Source: a bacterium
Lineage (GTDB): Bacteria > Bacillota > Clostridia > Oscillospirales > Acutalibacteraceae
NCBI GenBank assembly: GCA_004560045.1
Contig: SFWF01000060.1
Coordinates: forward strand, 1 to 8,129
DNA length: 8,129 bases
Direction: 5' to 3'
A model generated the notes under the pieces. That model was given only the letters and a program-made list of their open reading frames with translations. It was not told the DNA's origin and searched no databases. This document shows, in pieces, positions 1-6,490 of the stretch. Within the stretch, counting starts at the first letter, position 1. Every line of letters starts with the position of its first letter. Both the position numbers and the translations under genes were made by a program.

Positions 1-37
1 CCACGGCGGTGGTCCCCCTTCCCTGCTAGGGAAGGCC
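1..37 (+). repeat. Dispersed intergenic repeat, copy A (truncated by window edge)
   Basis: GC-rich repeat module: GGTGGTCCCCC followed by a perfect hairpin, CCTTCCCT (17-24), loop GCT, AGGGAAGG (28-35), then CC. The same module occurs inverted at 230-274 and in this orientation at 701-792. The left end lies outside the window, so its full length is unknown. Non-coding. It could be a terminator-like or mobile palindromic element, but no T-tract follows, so a plain terminator is not favoured. Confidence 0.75.
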
Positions 38-123
38 GAGAGAAACGCAAATTTTTAATTTTCGAAAAACTAATATCTTTTATAAAGCTTTTAGCTTTAT
101 TGTTATTTACCATCTATCAATTT

Positions 124-158
124 CGGTATCCGTCGGCCTTTCCGCGGCAGGCTGCCGC
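124..158. repeat. Hairpin preceded by a short direct repeat
   Basis: Positions 124-143 (CGGTATCCGTCGGCCTTTCC) are nearly repeated at 219-237 (CGGTATCCGTTGGCCTTCC). The first copy runs into a GC-rich hairpin, GCGGCA (144-149) / TGCCGC (153-158). The second runs directly into repeat copy B. The rest of 38-229 is AT-rich, with no open reading frame and no promoter I can support. This suggests several nested or successive insertions of the same repeat family upstream of the DUF559 gene. Confidence 0.55.
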
Positions 159-229
159 CCCCATACGCGAATTATATTCTATGAAAAGATTAAGTGTGTA
201 GGCCCGACCGTAAGATATCGGTATCCGTT

Positions 230-274
230 GGCCTTCCCTAGCAGGGAAGGGGGACCGTGTAAACGGTGGATGAG
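230..274 (-). repeat. Dispersed intergenic repeat, copy B (inverted)
   Basis: Reverse-orientation copy of the module at 1-37. CCTTCCCT (232-239), loop AGC, AGGGAAGG (243-250) is followed by GGGGACC, a second small hairpin ACCGT (254-258) / ACGGT (263-267), and GGTGGATGAG (265-274). The reverse complement begins CTCATCCACC and ends GGCC, exactly the ends of copy C at 701-792. Copies B and C therefore form long terminal inverted repeats around the DUF559 gene. Confidence 0.75.
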
Positions 275-292
275 TAGAAACCTATAAAGAGA

Positions 293-298
293 TATAAT
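293..298 (+). promoter_or_regulatory. Possible -10 box for the DUF559 gene
   Basis: A consensus TATAAT lies 15 bases before the ATG at 314, just outside the inner end of repeat copy B. No convincing -35 box is seen 16-18 bases upstream. A purine-rich GGAAGAGAAG (301-310) could serve as a weak ribosome site. If used, the leader would be very short. Low confidence. Confidence 0.3.
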
Positions 299-313
299 CG
301 GGAAGAGAAGAAA

Positions 314-697
314 ATGAGTTTAAAATATAATAAAAAGCTCGTTAAAAACGCACAGACCCTTCGAAAGAACATGACCGACGAAGAAAAACGTCTTTGGTAT
401 AATTTTCTTAAGAAGCTTCCCTTTCCCGTAAACCGTCAAAAGAATATCGGTAATTATATCGTCGATTTTTATATAGCAAGCAAGAAAACGGTAATTGAGC
501 TCGACGGATCTCAGCATTTTGAGGAAGAACACGAAAACGCCGATAAGCTTCGAGACGCCGAACTCAGAAAACTCGGACTACGGGTGCTTCGTTATACAAA
601 CGACGATATCAAAAAGCATTTCTATGAGGTTTGCTGTGAGCTTGCCGAAGCATTTGAGCTTAGCATAGACGTTTCCGAAATATTGTCGGACGAGTAA
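314..697 (+). CDS. DUF559 domain protein, putative PD-(D/E)XK-type endonuclease
   Basis: A 127-residue protein of the DUF559 family, related to very-short-patch-repair (Vsr-like) and restriction-endonuclease folds. The N-terminal helix (LRKNMTDEEKRLWYNFL, about 16-32) is typical of the family. The catalytic-core signature follows: D51 in YIVDFYI, then E62-L-D64-G-S-Q67-H68, and R93 in VLRYTNDDI. Family membership is clear, but the cellular role (repair, restriction or element mobility) is not established for most members. Length is normal, so it appears intact. It is visibly more AT-rich than the downstream metabolic genes. Its stop lies 3 bases before repeat copy C, and copy B ends 39 bases before its start, so the gene is neatly framed by inverted repeats. 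This supports a cassette or selfish-element role over membership in the sugar operon; that role is inference. Confidence 0.85.
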   Translation: MSLKYNKKLVKNAQTLRKNMTDEEKRLWYNFLKKLPFPVNRQKNIGNYIVDFYIASKKTVIELDGSQHFEEEHENADKLRDAELRKLGLRVLRYTNDDIKKHFYEVCCELAEAFELSIDVSEILSDE

Positions 698-700
698 CAC

Positions 701-792
701 CTCATCCACCACTGCGCAAAATGGTGTTCTTCCCTGCGGTCGGAAATACGACCCTACGGGTCGTGGTCCCCCTTCTCCCTGAGGAGAAGGCC
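701..792 (+). repeat. Dispersed intergenic repeat, copy C (long form)
   Basis: Begins CTCATCCACC and ends GGCC like copy B, but carries an internal stretch with a 7-bp hairpin ACGACCC (748-754) / GGGTCGT (758-764). It then has GGTCCCCC and a terminal hairpin CCTTCTCC (771-778) / GGAGAAGG (783-790). The terminal hairpin differs in sequence from copies A and B on both arms together, so the pairing is kept (compensatory change), which implies that the structure matters. It sits directly upstream of the first oxidoreductase gene, leaving only 25 bases for its leader. Confidence 0.7.
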
Positions 793-817
793 TAAATAAC
801 CTATGGAGGTTTTCATT

Positions 818-1864
818 ATGAAAAAAAGAGTTGCTGTAATCGGTTACGGCGGACAGGGTGCCTGGCACTGCGGTCAGGTACTTAAAAGCGACGCCTGCGA
901 GCTTGCCGGAACCTACGATATAAGGGAGATTCGCCGCGAGGCCGCTAAGAAAAACGGAATCTTCGTTTACGAAAATAACGAGGCCATCTTCGCCGACAAG
1001 TCGGTAGACATCATTGTTGTGGCCACCCCCAACGATGTTCACGAGGCTCTCGTTGTAAACGGCCTTAAAAGCGGACATAACGTCGTCTGCGAAAAGCCTG
1101 TCGCACTGTCTGTCGAGGAGTTCGACCGTATGTGCGCCGCCGCTAAAGAGAGCGGAAAGATCTTCACCGTTCATCAGAACCGTCGCTGGGACGTAGATTT
1201 CCGCGCCGTTAAACAGGTTATAAATTCGGGCGAGATCGGCGAGGTCATCCGCATCGAGTCCCGTATTCACGGCTCACGCGGTATCCCCTCCGACTGGCGC
1301 TGTCATAAGGCACCGGGCGGCGGAATGATCCTCGACTGGGGCGTTCACCTTATCGATCAGATGCTTCAGCTCATTCCCGAAAAGATCACGGGGGTTAACT
1401 GCGTCTGCACCAACATCACCAACGACGAGGTCGACGACGGCTTCCGTCTTGAGCTCGACTTCGAAAGCGGAAAGACCGCCCACGTTGAGGTTGGTACATA
1501 TAACTTTATCGCAATGCCCCGTTTTTATATGCAGTGTAAGGACGGCTCTCTTTACCTCACCGACTGGCAGCAGAAGGCCCATGTGGCAAGACTTACCGCC
1601 TGGTGTGAAAAGGACGTCACCCCCGTTCAGAATGCCGCAGGAATCACCAAGACCATGGCACCCCGCGACAGCTTGACCCTCGACGAATACGACATCGAGC
1701 GCCTTACCTCCGACGTTCACGAATATTACCGTAACCTCTGCGCCGCCATCGACGGCAAGGCCGAGATCATCGTAAAGCTTCCCGAGGTTCGCCGAGTTCT
1801 TTCGGTTATGGAAGCCTGCTTTAAGTCGGACGAAATTCATCAGACCCTTAAGGTAGATATTTAA
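818..1864 (+). CDS. Gfo/Idh/MocA family NAD(P)-dependent oxidoreductase (His-type active site)
   Basis: A 348-residue cytoplasmic dehydrogenase, the normal size for this family, which oxidises or reduces sugar and cyclitol hydroxyl groups. The N-terminal Rossmann fold has G9-Y-G11-G-Q-G14 and an acidic D34 in TYDI, hinting at NAD(H) preference. E92-K93-P94 holds the catalytic lysine. NRRWD (121-125) and the C-terminal GGGMILD173WGVH177LID180 provide the Asp/His active-site pair. I chose the ATG at 818 because GGAGGT (805-810) sits 7 bases before it. An in-frame ATG at 803 overlaps that ribosome site and would add MEVFI. The next gene overlaps by one base (TAATG), so the two are translationally coupled. 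No promoter is recognisable in the short gap after repeat copy C. Family certain; substrate unknown. Confidence 0.92.
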   Translation: MKKRVAVIGYGGQGAWHCGQVLKSDACELAGTYDIREIRREAAKKNGIFVYENNEAIFADKSVDIIVVATPNDVHEALVVNGLKSGHNVVCEKPVALSVEEFDRMCAAAKESGKIFTVHQNRRWDVDFRAVKQVINSGEIGEVIRIESRIHGSRGIPSDWRCHKAPGGGMILDWGVHLIDQMLQLIPEKITGVNCVCTNITNDEVDDGFRLELDFESGKTAHVEVGTYNFIAMPRFYMQCKDGSLYLTDWQQKAHVARLTAWCEKDVTPVQNAAGITKTMAPRDSLTLDEYDIERLTSDVHEYYRNLCAAIDGKAEIIVKLPEVRRVLSVMEACFKSDEIHQTLKVDI

Positions 1865-2844
1865 TGATTAAATACGCTACCATAGGCCGAGGAACCATCG
1901 CCGAGACCTTTATTGAGGGGGCAAGGCTGACGGGCCGCTTCTCCCTTGAAGCCGTATATTCCCGAAACGAGGAAACGGGCAGGGAGTTTGCCGAAAAATA
2001 CGGCGCAAAAAAGGTATATACCACCCTTGAGGACCTTTGTGCCGACGAGGATATCGAGGCGGTTTATATCGCTTCGCCAAACGTCTGTCATTTCGAGCAA
2101 AGTAAGGCTCTGCTCCTTAGCGGCAAGCATGTTATCTGCGAAAAGCCCATCACCACAAACGCCAAGGCTTACGCTCTCCTTAAAGATATCGCCGACAGCG
2201 AGGGGCTTATATATATGGAGGCCATAATCCCCATATATACGAAATTCCGCGAGGCCATCAAGGACGCGCTGGGCGAGATCGGCAATATTTCTATGGCCAA
2301 GCTCGACTTTTGTCAGCGCTCTTCCCGTTACGATGCCTTTATGGCGGGGGAAGAGGTCAATATTTTCGATATGTCCCTCCACGCGGGAACCCTTATGGAT
2401 TTAGGGGTCTACTGCGTTTATGCCGCGGTGGATCTTCTCGGTATGCCAAAGAGCATCACCGCCTCAGCCTCTTACCTCAGAAACGGCTGTGACGGCTCGG
2501 GTAGCGCAATTTTCGGCTACGACGGCTTTACCGCCGTGCTTTCCTACTCTAAAACGGGTCAGTCCACCACCCCCAGCGAAATAGTAGGGGACAGGGGAAG
2601 CCTGCAGATAGGCCGAATCGGTCTTTACGCCGAGGCAAGGCTTATAAAGGACGGGGAAACTGCCGACCTTACTCCCTTTACCGACAAGCCCGAGCTTATG
2701 GGAATGGAGGCCTCCGCCTTTGCCGACTTTATCGAGGGCAAGGACTTAGACAAATACGCAGCCGCATCAAGGCTTTGTATAGATGTTCATACCTGTATGG
2801 ACGAAATTAAGAAATCAGCAAAAATTACAAGCAAATACGGATAG
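1864..2844 (+). CDS. Gfo/Idh/MocA family oxidoreductase (Tyr-type, dihydrodiol-dehydrogenase-like)
   Basis: A 326-residue enzyme coupled to the preceding gene by a TAATG overlap. The Rossmann motif is G8-R-G10-T-I-A13, and the catalytic E93-K94-P95 is present. The second active-site motif reads AGTLMD179LGVY183, with tyrosine where the first gene has histidine. This variant is known from dimeric dihydrodiol dehydrogenase and related MviM-like members, which often act on 1,2-diols or deoxy-ketosugars. The C-terminal half (about 120-300) is the usual alpha/beta dimerisation and substrate domain, with a GDRGSLQIG segment near 242-250. A weak AAGGT (1849-1853) may serve as ribosome site. It has diverged far from the other three oxidoreductases here. 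It probably handles a different step or intermediate; that is inference. Confidence 0.9.
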   Translation: MIKYATIGRGTIAETFIEGARLTGRFSLEAVYSRNEETGREFAEKYGAKKVYTTLEDLCADEDIEAVYIASPNVCHFEQSKALLLSGKHVICEKPITTNAKAYALLKDIADSEGLIYMEAIIPIYTKFREAIKDALGEIGNISMAKLDFCQRSSRYDAFMAGEEVNIFDMSLHAGTLMDLGVYCVYAAVDLLGMPKSITASASYLRNGCDGSGSAIFGYDGFTAVLSYSKTGQSTTPSEIVGDRGSLQIGRIGLYAEARLIKDGETADLTPFTDKPELMGMEASAFADFIEGKDLDKYAAASRLCIDVHTCMDEIKKSAKITSKYG

Positions 2845-2891
2845 CCCGAGCCTGCCTAAAACGGCATAATTTCGGCGCTTTTCGGTTTGTC

Positions 2892-2920
2892 GTCGCTTAT
2901 AAGCGACAGCTTTATAAGCT
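2892..2920. repeat. Two adjacent short hairpins after the second oxidoreductase
   Basis: GTCGCT-TATA-AGCGAC (2892-2907) is a perfect 16-base palindrome. It is followed at once by AGCTT (2908-2912) / AAGCT (2916-2920). There is no poly-T tail, so these do not look like a standard intrinsic terminator. They may be part of the larger structured spacer element that continues to 3074. Confidence 0.5.
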
Positions 2921-2942
2921 CCTCCGCTCCAAAAATCCCTCG

Positions 2943-3074
2943 AAATTCTACACCTTTTAGGTCGAAGAATTTTAAAGGAGAGAATTTTTGGCTGTGCGAG
3001 GCACAAAACGCAGTTAATCCTGACGGATTAACGAGTATTTTAACAATGCAAAGACGAAAATTCTCCCTTTAAAA
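2943..3074. repeat. Structured intergenic element with long closing stem
   Basis: Non-coding spacer between the second oxidoreductase and the first epimerase. A hairpin is formed by AAATTCT (2943-2949) and AGAATTT (2966-2972) with an inner ACCT/AGGT stem. It abuts a long stem: TTTTAAAGGAGAGAATTTT (2970-2988) pairs with AAAATTCTCCCTTTAAAA (3057-3074), with a single bulge. Inside are two more hairpins, TGTGC (2993-2997) / GCACA (3001-3005) and TTAATCC (3014-3020) / GGATTAA (3025-3031). The terminal pairing resembles a miniature inverted-repeat element, and the nested hairpins resemble a structured RNA. The sequence alone does not decide between them. I see no protein-coding signal in 2845-3119. 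Confidence 0.6.
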
Positions 3075-3119
3075 TCAGGTTCGGGTTATTCGTGTTTGCT
3101 TATATTAGGAGGAAAACAT

Positions 3120-4034
3120 ATGAAACTTGGTATCGTTAGTGCAATCTACGACGGATTCACCTTCGAGGAAATGATCGACCACGCATCAAGCGTCGGCTAC
3201 GAGTGTGTAGAGGTTGCCTGCTGGCCTCACGGAAAGGCAGAGCGCCGTTATGCAGGCGTTTCCCACATCGATGTGGATAACACCTCGGCAGACTATATCG
3301 CTTATATTAAAGACTACTGCGCAAAAAAGAATATTTCAATTTCTTCCCTCGCCTTCTACCCCAACACTATGGACGGCGACCTTGCAAAGCGTCAGGCCGC
3401 TATCGATCATCTTAAGAAGGTCATCAATATGTCGGCTCTTCTCGGCGTTAATATGGTTACCACCTTTATCGGCCGTGATCAGACCAAAACGGTCGAAGAA
3501 AACCTCGAAATATTTAAAGAGGTTTGGCCTCCCATCATAAAGCTGGCAGAGGAAAAGGGCGTTAAGGTAGCAATTGAAAACTGCCCCATGCTCTTCGGCG
3601 CCGATCAGTGGCCCGGCGGACAGAATCTCTTCACTACTCCCAAGCTCTGGAGAAAGATGTTCGAGCTTCTTCCCTCGGATAATTTCGGCATCAACTACGA
3701 CCCCTCTCACTTCATCTGGCAGCAGATCGACTACGTAAAGCCCATCTACGAGTTCAAGGATAAGATCTTCCACGTTCACTATAAGGATATCAAGGTCTAC
3801 GAGGATAAGCTCAACGATGTTGGTATTATGGCCTATCCCCTCGAGTATATGAGCCCGAAGCTTCCCGGCTACGGCGATGTTGACTGGGGCAAGTACGTTT
3901 CCGCCCTTACCGACATCGGCTATGAAGGACCCACCTGCGTTGAGGTTGAGGATAAGGCCTTCGAGGGAAGCCGCGAGCGAATTCTCAATTCCTGCGTACT
4001 TTCCTACCGCTATATGAAGCAGTTTGTAATCTAA
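3120..4034 (+). CDS. Sugar phosphate isomerase/epimerase, xylose-isomerase-like TIM barrel
   Basis: A 304-residue AP-endonuclease-2/xylose-isomerase-like TIM-barrel protein, which uses a divalent metal to isomerise or epimerise sugars, cyclitols or their keto forms. Expected metal and catalytic residues are visible: E153 in AIENCP, D194 and H197 in NYDPSH, H220 in FHVHYKD, and E275 in CVEVED. An early motif, EVACWPHG (31-38), is typical of substrate-loop positions. The start is the ATG at 3120 because AGGAGG (3107-3112) precedes it by 7 bases; an upstream in-frame TTG at 3096 lies before that site and is not used. No signal peptide. It sits 31 bases before the next oxidoreductase, in the same operon segment. 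A 3-keto-sugar epimerase or elimination enzyme is plausible by context. The exact reaction is unknown. Confidence 0.9.
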   Translation: MKLGIVSAIYDGFTFEEMIDHASSVGYECVEVACWPHGKAERRYAGVSHIDVDNTSADYIAYIKDYCAKKNISISSLAFYPNTMDGDLAKRQAAIDHLKKVINMSALLGVNMVTTFIGRDQTKTVEENLEIFKEVWPPIIKLAEEKGVKVAIENCPMLFGADQWPGGQNLFTTPKLWRKMFELLPSDNFGINYDPSHFIWQQIDYVKPIYEFKDKIFHVHYKDIKVYEDKLNDVGIMAYPLEYMSPKLPGYGDVDWGKYVSALTDIGYEGPTCVEVEDKAFEGSRERILNSCVLSYRYMKQFVI

Positions 4035-4065
4035 TTCGTACTTTTTTTCCGAGGAGGAATTTATT

Positions 4066-5169
4066 ATGGCAGATAAAAAAATTCGTATCGGTATAATCGG
4101 TACCGGCGGAATCTCCCACAGTCACATCAAAGCATATCTCCGTCAGCCCGATGTAGAGATAGTTGCAGGCTGTGACCTTATCCCCGGCAAGGCTGAAGCA
4201 GCCTTCACCGAGCTTGAGGTTCCCGCAGGAGCAAAGTTCTTCACCGATTATAAGGAAATGCTCGATACCGTGGAGCTCGACGCGGTTTCGGTCTGCACCT
4301 ACAACCGCACCCACGCAGAATGTGCTATCGCCGCACTCGATAAGGGACTTGACGTGCTTCTCGAGAAGCCCTTCACCGTAACCTTAGAGGAAGCGGTTGA
4401 GGTTATGAAGGCCGAGAAAAGAAGCGGCAGGTTCGTTTCGGTCGGCTTCCAGCCCCGTTTTGACGCAAATATGCAGATGATCAAGAAGATCGTTCAGTCG
4501 GGCGAGCTTGGCCGCATCTACTACGTTCAGACGGGCGGCGGTCGCCGTCACGGAATCCCCGTAGGCTGGTCCACCACCTTTATCGAGGAGGATAAGGCAG
4601 GCCTCGGCGCACTTGGCGACATCGGCTGCTACTCCATCGACCTTGTTATGAACGCTCTCGGAAATCCGAAGCCCCTTACCGTTACGGGAACCGCTACCGA
4701 TTTCTTCGGAAAGAACCCCGATTCCTACGGAGAAGGAAAAAAATACTGCGCCGATATCTTCGGTGTTGACGATTTTGCCTCGGCTTATATCCGTCTTGAG
4801 GGCGGCATCATCCTCGATTTCAGAATCGCTTGGTATATGCACCTCGACACCCCCGGCGACACCATCATTATGGGAACAAAGGGCTCCCTCCGCGTTCCCT
4901 CAACCGACTGCTGGAACGGCTCCTTCAACAAGCCCATGACCATCTATCACGACGTTGCAGGAGTTGCCACTCAGACCGAGGTTCCTCTGCTCCCCGCGAC
5001 CACCGATCTTTGGGACAGAAAGATCCGCTCCTTCCTCGACGCCCATAAAAACGGCGGCGAGGCGCCCGTTCCCACAAGTCAGATCGTCTACAATCAGGCT
5101 ATCCTTGACGGTATCTTCCGCTCCAACGAGGCAGGCCGTGAGGTAGAGGTTGATATACCTGAGATTTAG
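4066..5169 (+). CDS. Gfo/Idh/MocA family oxidoreductase, duplicated paralogue 1
   Basis: A 367-residue enzyme with N-terminal Rossmann motif G12-T-G14-G-I-S17 and acidic D37 (GCDLIPGKAE), then catalytic E100-K101-P102. The second motif is GALGD185IGCY189SID, again with tyrosine in place of the common histidine. Conserved surrounding blocks include QTGGGRRHGIP (155-165) and STDCWNGSFNKP (279-290). GAGGAGG (4051-4057) gives a strong ribosome site before the ATG. It is closely related to the next oxidoreductase: over residues 98-161 of this protein I count 49 of 64 identities. A terminator-like hairpin follows it. It probably acts on the same class of sugar or glycoside hydroxyl as its paralogue. 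Family sure, substrate not. Confidence 0.92.
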   Translation: MADKKIRIGIIGTGGISHSHIKAYLRQPDVEIVAGCDLIPGKAEAAFTELEVPAGAKFFTDYKEMLDTVELDAVSVCTYNRTHAECAIAALDKGLDVLLEKPFTVTLEEAVEVMKAEKRSGRFVSVGFQPRFDANMQMIKKIVQSGELGRIYYVQTGGGRRHGIPVGWSTTFIEEDKAGLGALGDIGCYSIDLVMNALGNPKPLTVTGTATDFFGKNPDSYGEGKKYCADIFGVDDFASAYIRLEGGIILDFRIAWYMHLDTPGDTIIMGTKGSLRVPSTDCWNGSFNKPMTIYHDVAGVATQTEVPLLPATTDLWDRKIRSFLDAHKNGGEAPVPTSQIVYNQAILDGIFRSNEAGREVEVDIPEI

Positions 5170-5223
5170 TGACGAGGGTCGCAATTTATTGCGGCGAATG
5201 AAACAGATTTGATTTCATCATCA

Positions 5224-5261
5224 AAAAATAGGGTCGTTAGGCGTTTGCTAACCCCATTTTT
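5224..5261 (+). terminator. Terminator-like hairpin between duplicated oxidoreductases
   Basis: GGG (5231-5233) and GTTAG (5236-5240) pair with CTAAC (5248-5252) and CCC (5253-5255), leaving a two-base bulge. A-rich sequence flanks one side, and ATTTTTAT follows from 5256. The form fits an intrinsic terminator or attenuator reducing read-through into the next gene. Just upstream are two more small stems, CGCAAT (5180-5185) / ATTGCG (5188-5193) and ATGAAA (5198-5203) / TTTCAT (5213-5218). Whether one of these competes with the terminator is not shown by pairing. Confidence 0.6.
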
Positions 5262-5292
5262 ATAAATAATTATTTTATGGAGGTATTCCACA

Positions 5293-6465
5293 ATGGCAGA
5301 AGCATTAGACAAGTCCTTAGACGCTTTTAAGGACGTGAAAAACGAAAAGGCAATCGACGCATCCAAAAAGGTTAAGATCGGTATCATCGGTACCGGCTGG
5401 ATCGCAGAAGCACACATCAACGCTTACAAGAAGCAGACCGACGTAGAGGTTGTAGCTCTTGCAGACCTCGTTCCCGGCAAGGCTGAGGCCTTCAAGGAAA
5501 AGTACGGCGTAGAAGGCGCCCGTTGCTACAGCAGCGACGTAGAGCTCCTTGCAAACGAGAAGGACCTCGACGGTGTTTCTATCTGCACCTACAACTGTCA
5601 GCACGCACCCTGCGCTATCCATGCTCTTGACGCAGGCATTAACGTAATGCTCGAGAAGCCCTTCACCGTAACCTTAGAAGAGGCTATCGAGGTTATGAAG
5701 GCCGAGAAGAGAAGCGGTAAGATCCTTACCATCGGCTTCCAGCCCAGAATGAGCGAGAATATGCAGATGATCAAGAAGATCGTTGAATCCGGCGAGCTCG
5801 GCGACGTCTACTACATCCAGGCAGGCGGCGGACGCCGTCAGGGAATTCCCTTCCCCTACGGCACCACCTTCATCGAGAAGGAGACCGGCGGACTCGGCGC
5901 TCTCGGTGATATCGGATGCTATTCTCTCGATATGCTCCTCGGCGCTGTCGGCTATCCGAAGCCCCTTACCTGTACCGGTTACGTTTCCGCCTTCTTCGGA
6001 AAGGATCCCAATTATGCAGGCTATCAGGCAGCAGGTCATCCCGAGTACGCTGAGAAGTTCGGCGTTGACGATTTCGCAGCCGCATTCGTAAGACTTGAGG
6101 GCGGAATCATCCTCGACTTCCGTATTTCCTGGGCAATGCATATGGATACCTGCGGCGACGCTCTTATCCTTGGTACCAAGGGCGGTCTCCGTATCCCCTC
6201 TACCGAATGCTGGAACGGCGAATTCAACAAGCCCCTTAAGATCTACAAGAACGTCGGCGGAAAGAACCTCGACTTCGAAGTTCCCTATTCTCCCTCGGGC
6301 GACCTCTTCGGCAAGAAGATCCGCTCCTTCGTAGATTCCATCAAGGAAAACGGCGCTCCCACCGTTCCCTCCTCCGAGATCATCTACAACCAGGCTATCC
6401 TCGACGCTATTGCTAAGTCCAGTGAAATCGGCCGCGAAATCGAGATCGTAATTCCTGAGGTTTAA
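5293..6465 (+). CDS. Gfo/Idh/MocA family oxidoreductase, duplicated paralogue 2 with N-terminal extension
   Basis: A 390-residue paralogue of the preceding gene. Rossmann motif G33-T-G35-W-I-A38, catalytic E121-K122-P123, and GALGD207IGCY211SLD with the tyrosine variant. Also shared are QAGGGRRQGIP (176-186), HMDTCGDALILGTKGG (283-298) and STECWNGEFNKP (303-314). Compared with its neighbour it has about 23 extra charged residues before the Rossmann strand (MAEALDKSLDAFKDVKNEKA...). That extension is not a signal peptide. The start is supported by GGAGGT (5279-5284), 8 bases before the ATG. An insertion near 240-255 (NYAGYQAAGHPEYAEKF) also differs in length from the paralogue. The hairpin upstream suggests its level may be set separately from paralogue 1. 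Substrate unknown. Confidence 0.92.
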   Translation: MAEALDKSLDAFKDVKNEKAIDASKKVKIGIIGTGWIAEAHINAYKKQTDVEVVALADLVPGKAEAFKEKYGVEGARCYSSDVELLANEKDLDGVSICTYNCQHAPCAIHALDAGINVMLEKPFTVTLEEAIEVMKAEKRSGKILTIGFQPRMSENMQMIKKIVESGELGDVYYIQAGGGRRQGIPFPYGTTFIEKETGGLGALGDIGCYSLDMLLGAVGYPKPLTCTGYVSAFFGKDPNYAGYQAAGHPEYAEKFGVDDFAAAFVRLEGGIILDFRISWAMHMDTCGDALILGTKGGLRIPSTECWNGEFNKPLKIYKNVGGKNLDFEVPYSPSGDLFGKKIRSFVDSIKENGAPTVPSSEIIYNQAILDAIAKSSEIGREIEIVIPEV

Positions 6466-6490
6466 TATTTTTTCAGGATGTGTAAACTGA

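Noticed and set aside
1..313. Possible CRISPR-like array from repeated GC-rich modules at the left end
   Set aside because: Copies are in both orientations, unevenly spaced and of different lengths; there are no spacers of constant size and no cas genes.
578..1270. Long minus-strand open frame of 230 codons opposite the DUF559 and first dehydrogenase genes
   Set aside because: It spans a repeat and runs antisense to two well-supported genes; the translation shows no known domain and reads as a shadow of the opposite strand.
1274..2382. Minus-strand frames of 188 and 173 codons opposite the first two dehydrogenases
   Set aside because: Antisense to genes with full motif support, no ribosome site, no recognisable family; typical of GC-biased codon use.
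2887..3072. 61-codon plus-strand frame within the structured spacer
   Set aside because: It runs through several hairpins of the inverted-repeat element, and no protein family is recognisable. The stem structure explains the sequence better.
4035..4065. T-rich run (CTTTTTTTCC) after the first epimerase as a terminator
   Set aside because: No stem precedes the T-tract, and the next gene follows after 31 bases with a strong ribosome site, so read-through is expected.
5277..5330. Upstream ATG overlapping the ribosome site of the second paralogue, opening a 17-codon frame
   Set aside because: The ATG is formed by the ATGGAGG ribosome site itself and has none of its own. The same pattern occurs at 803, so it is a byproduct of the Shine-Dalgarno sequence.
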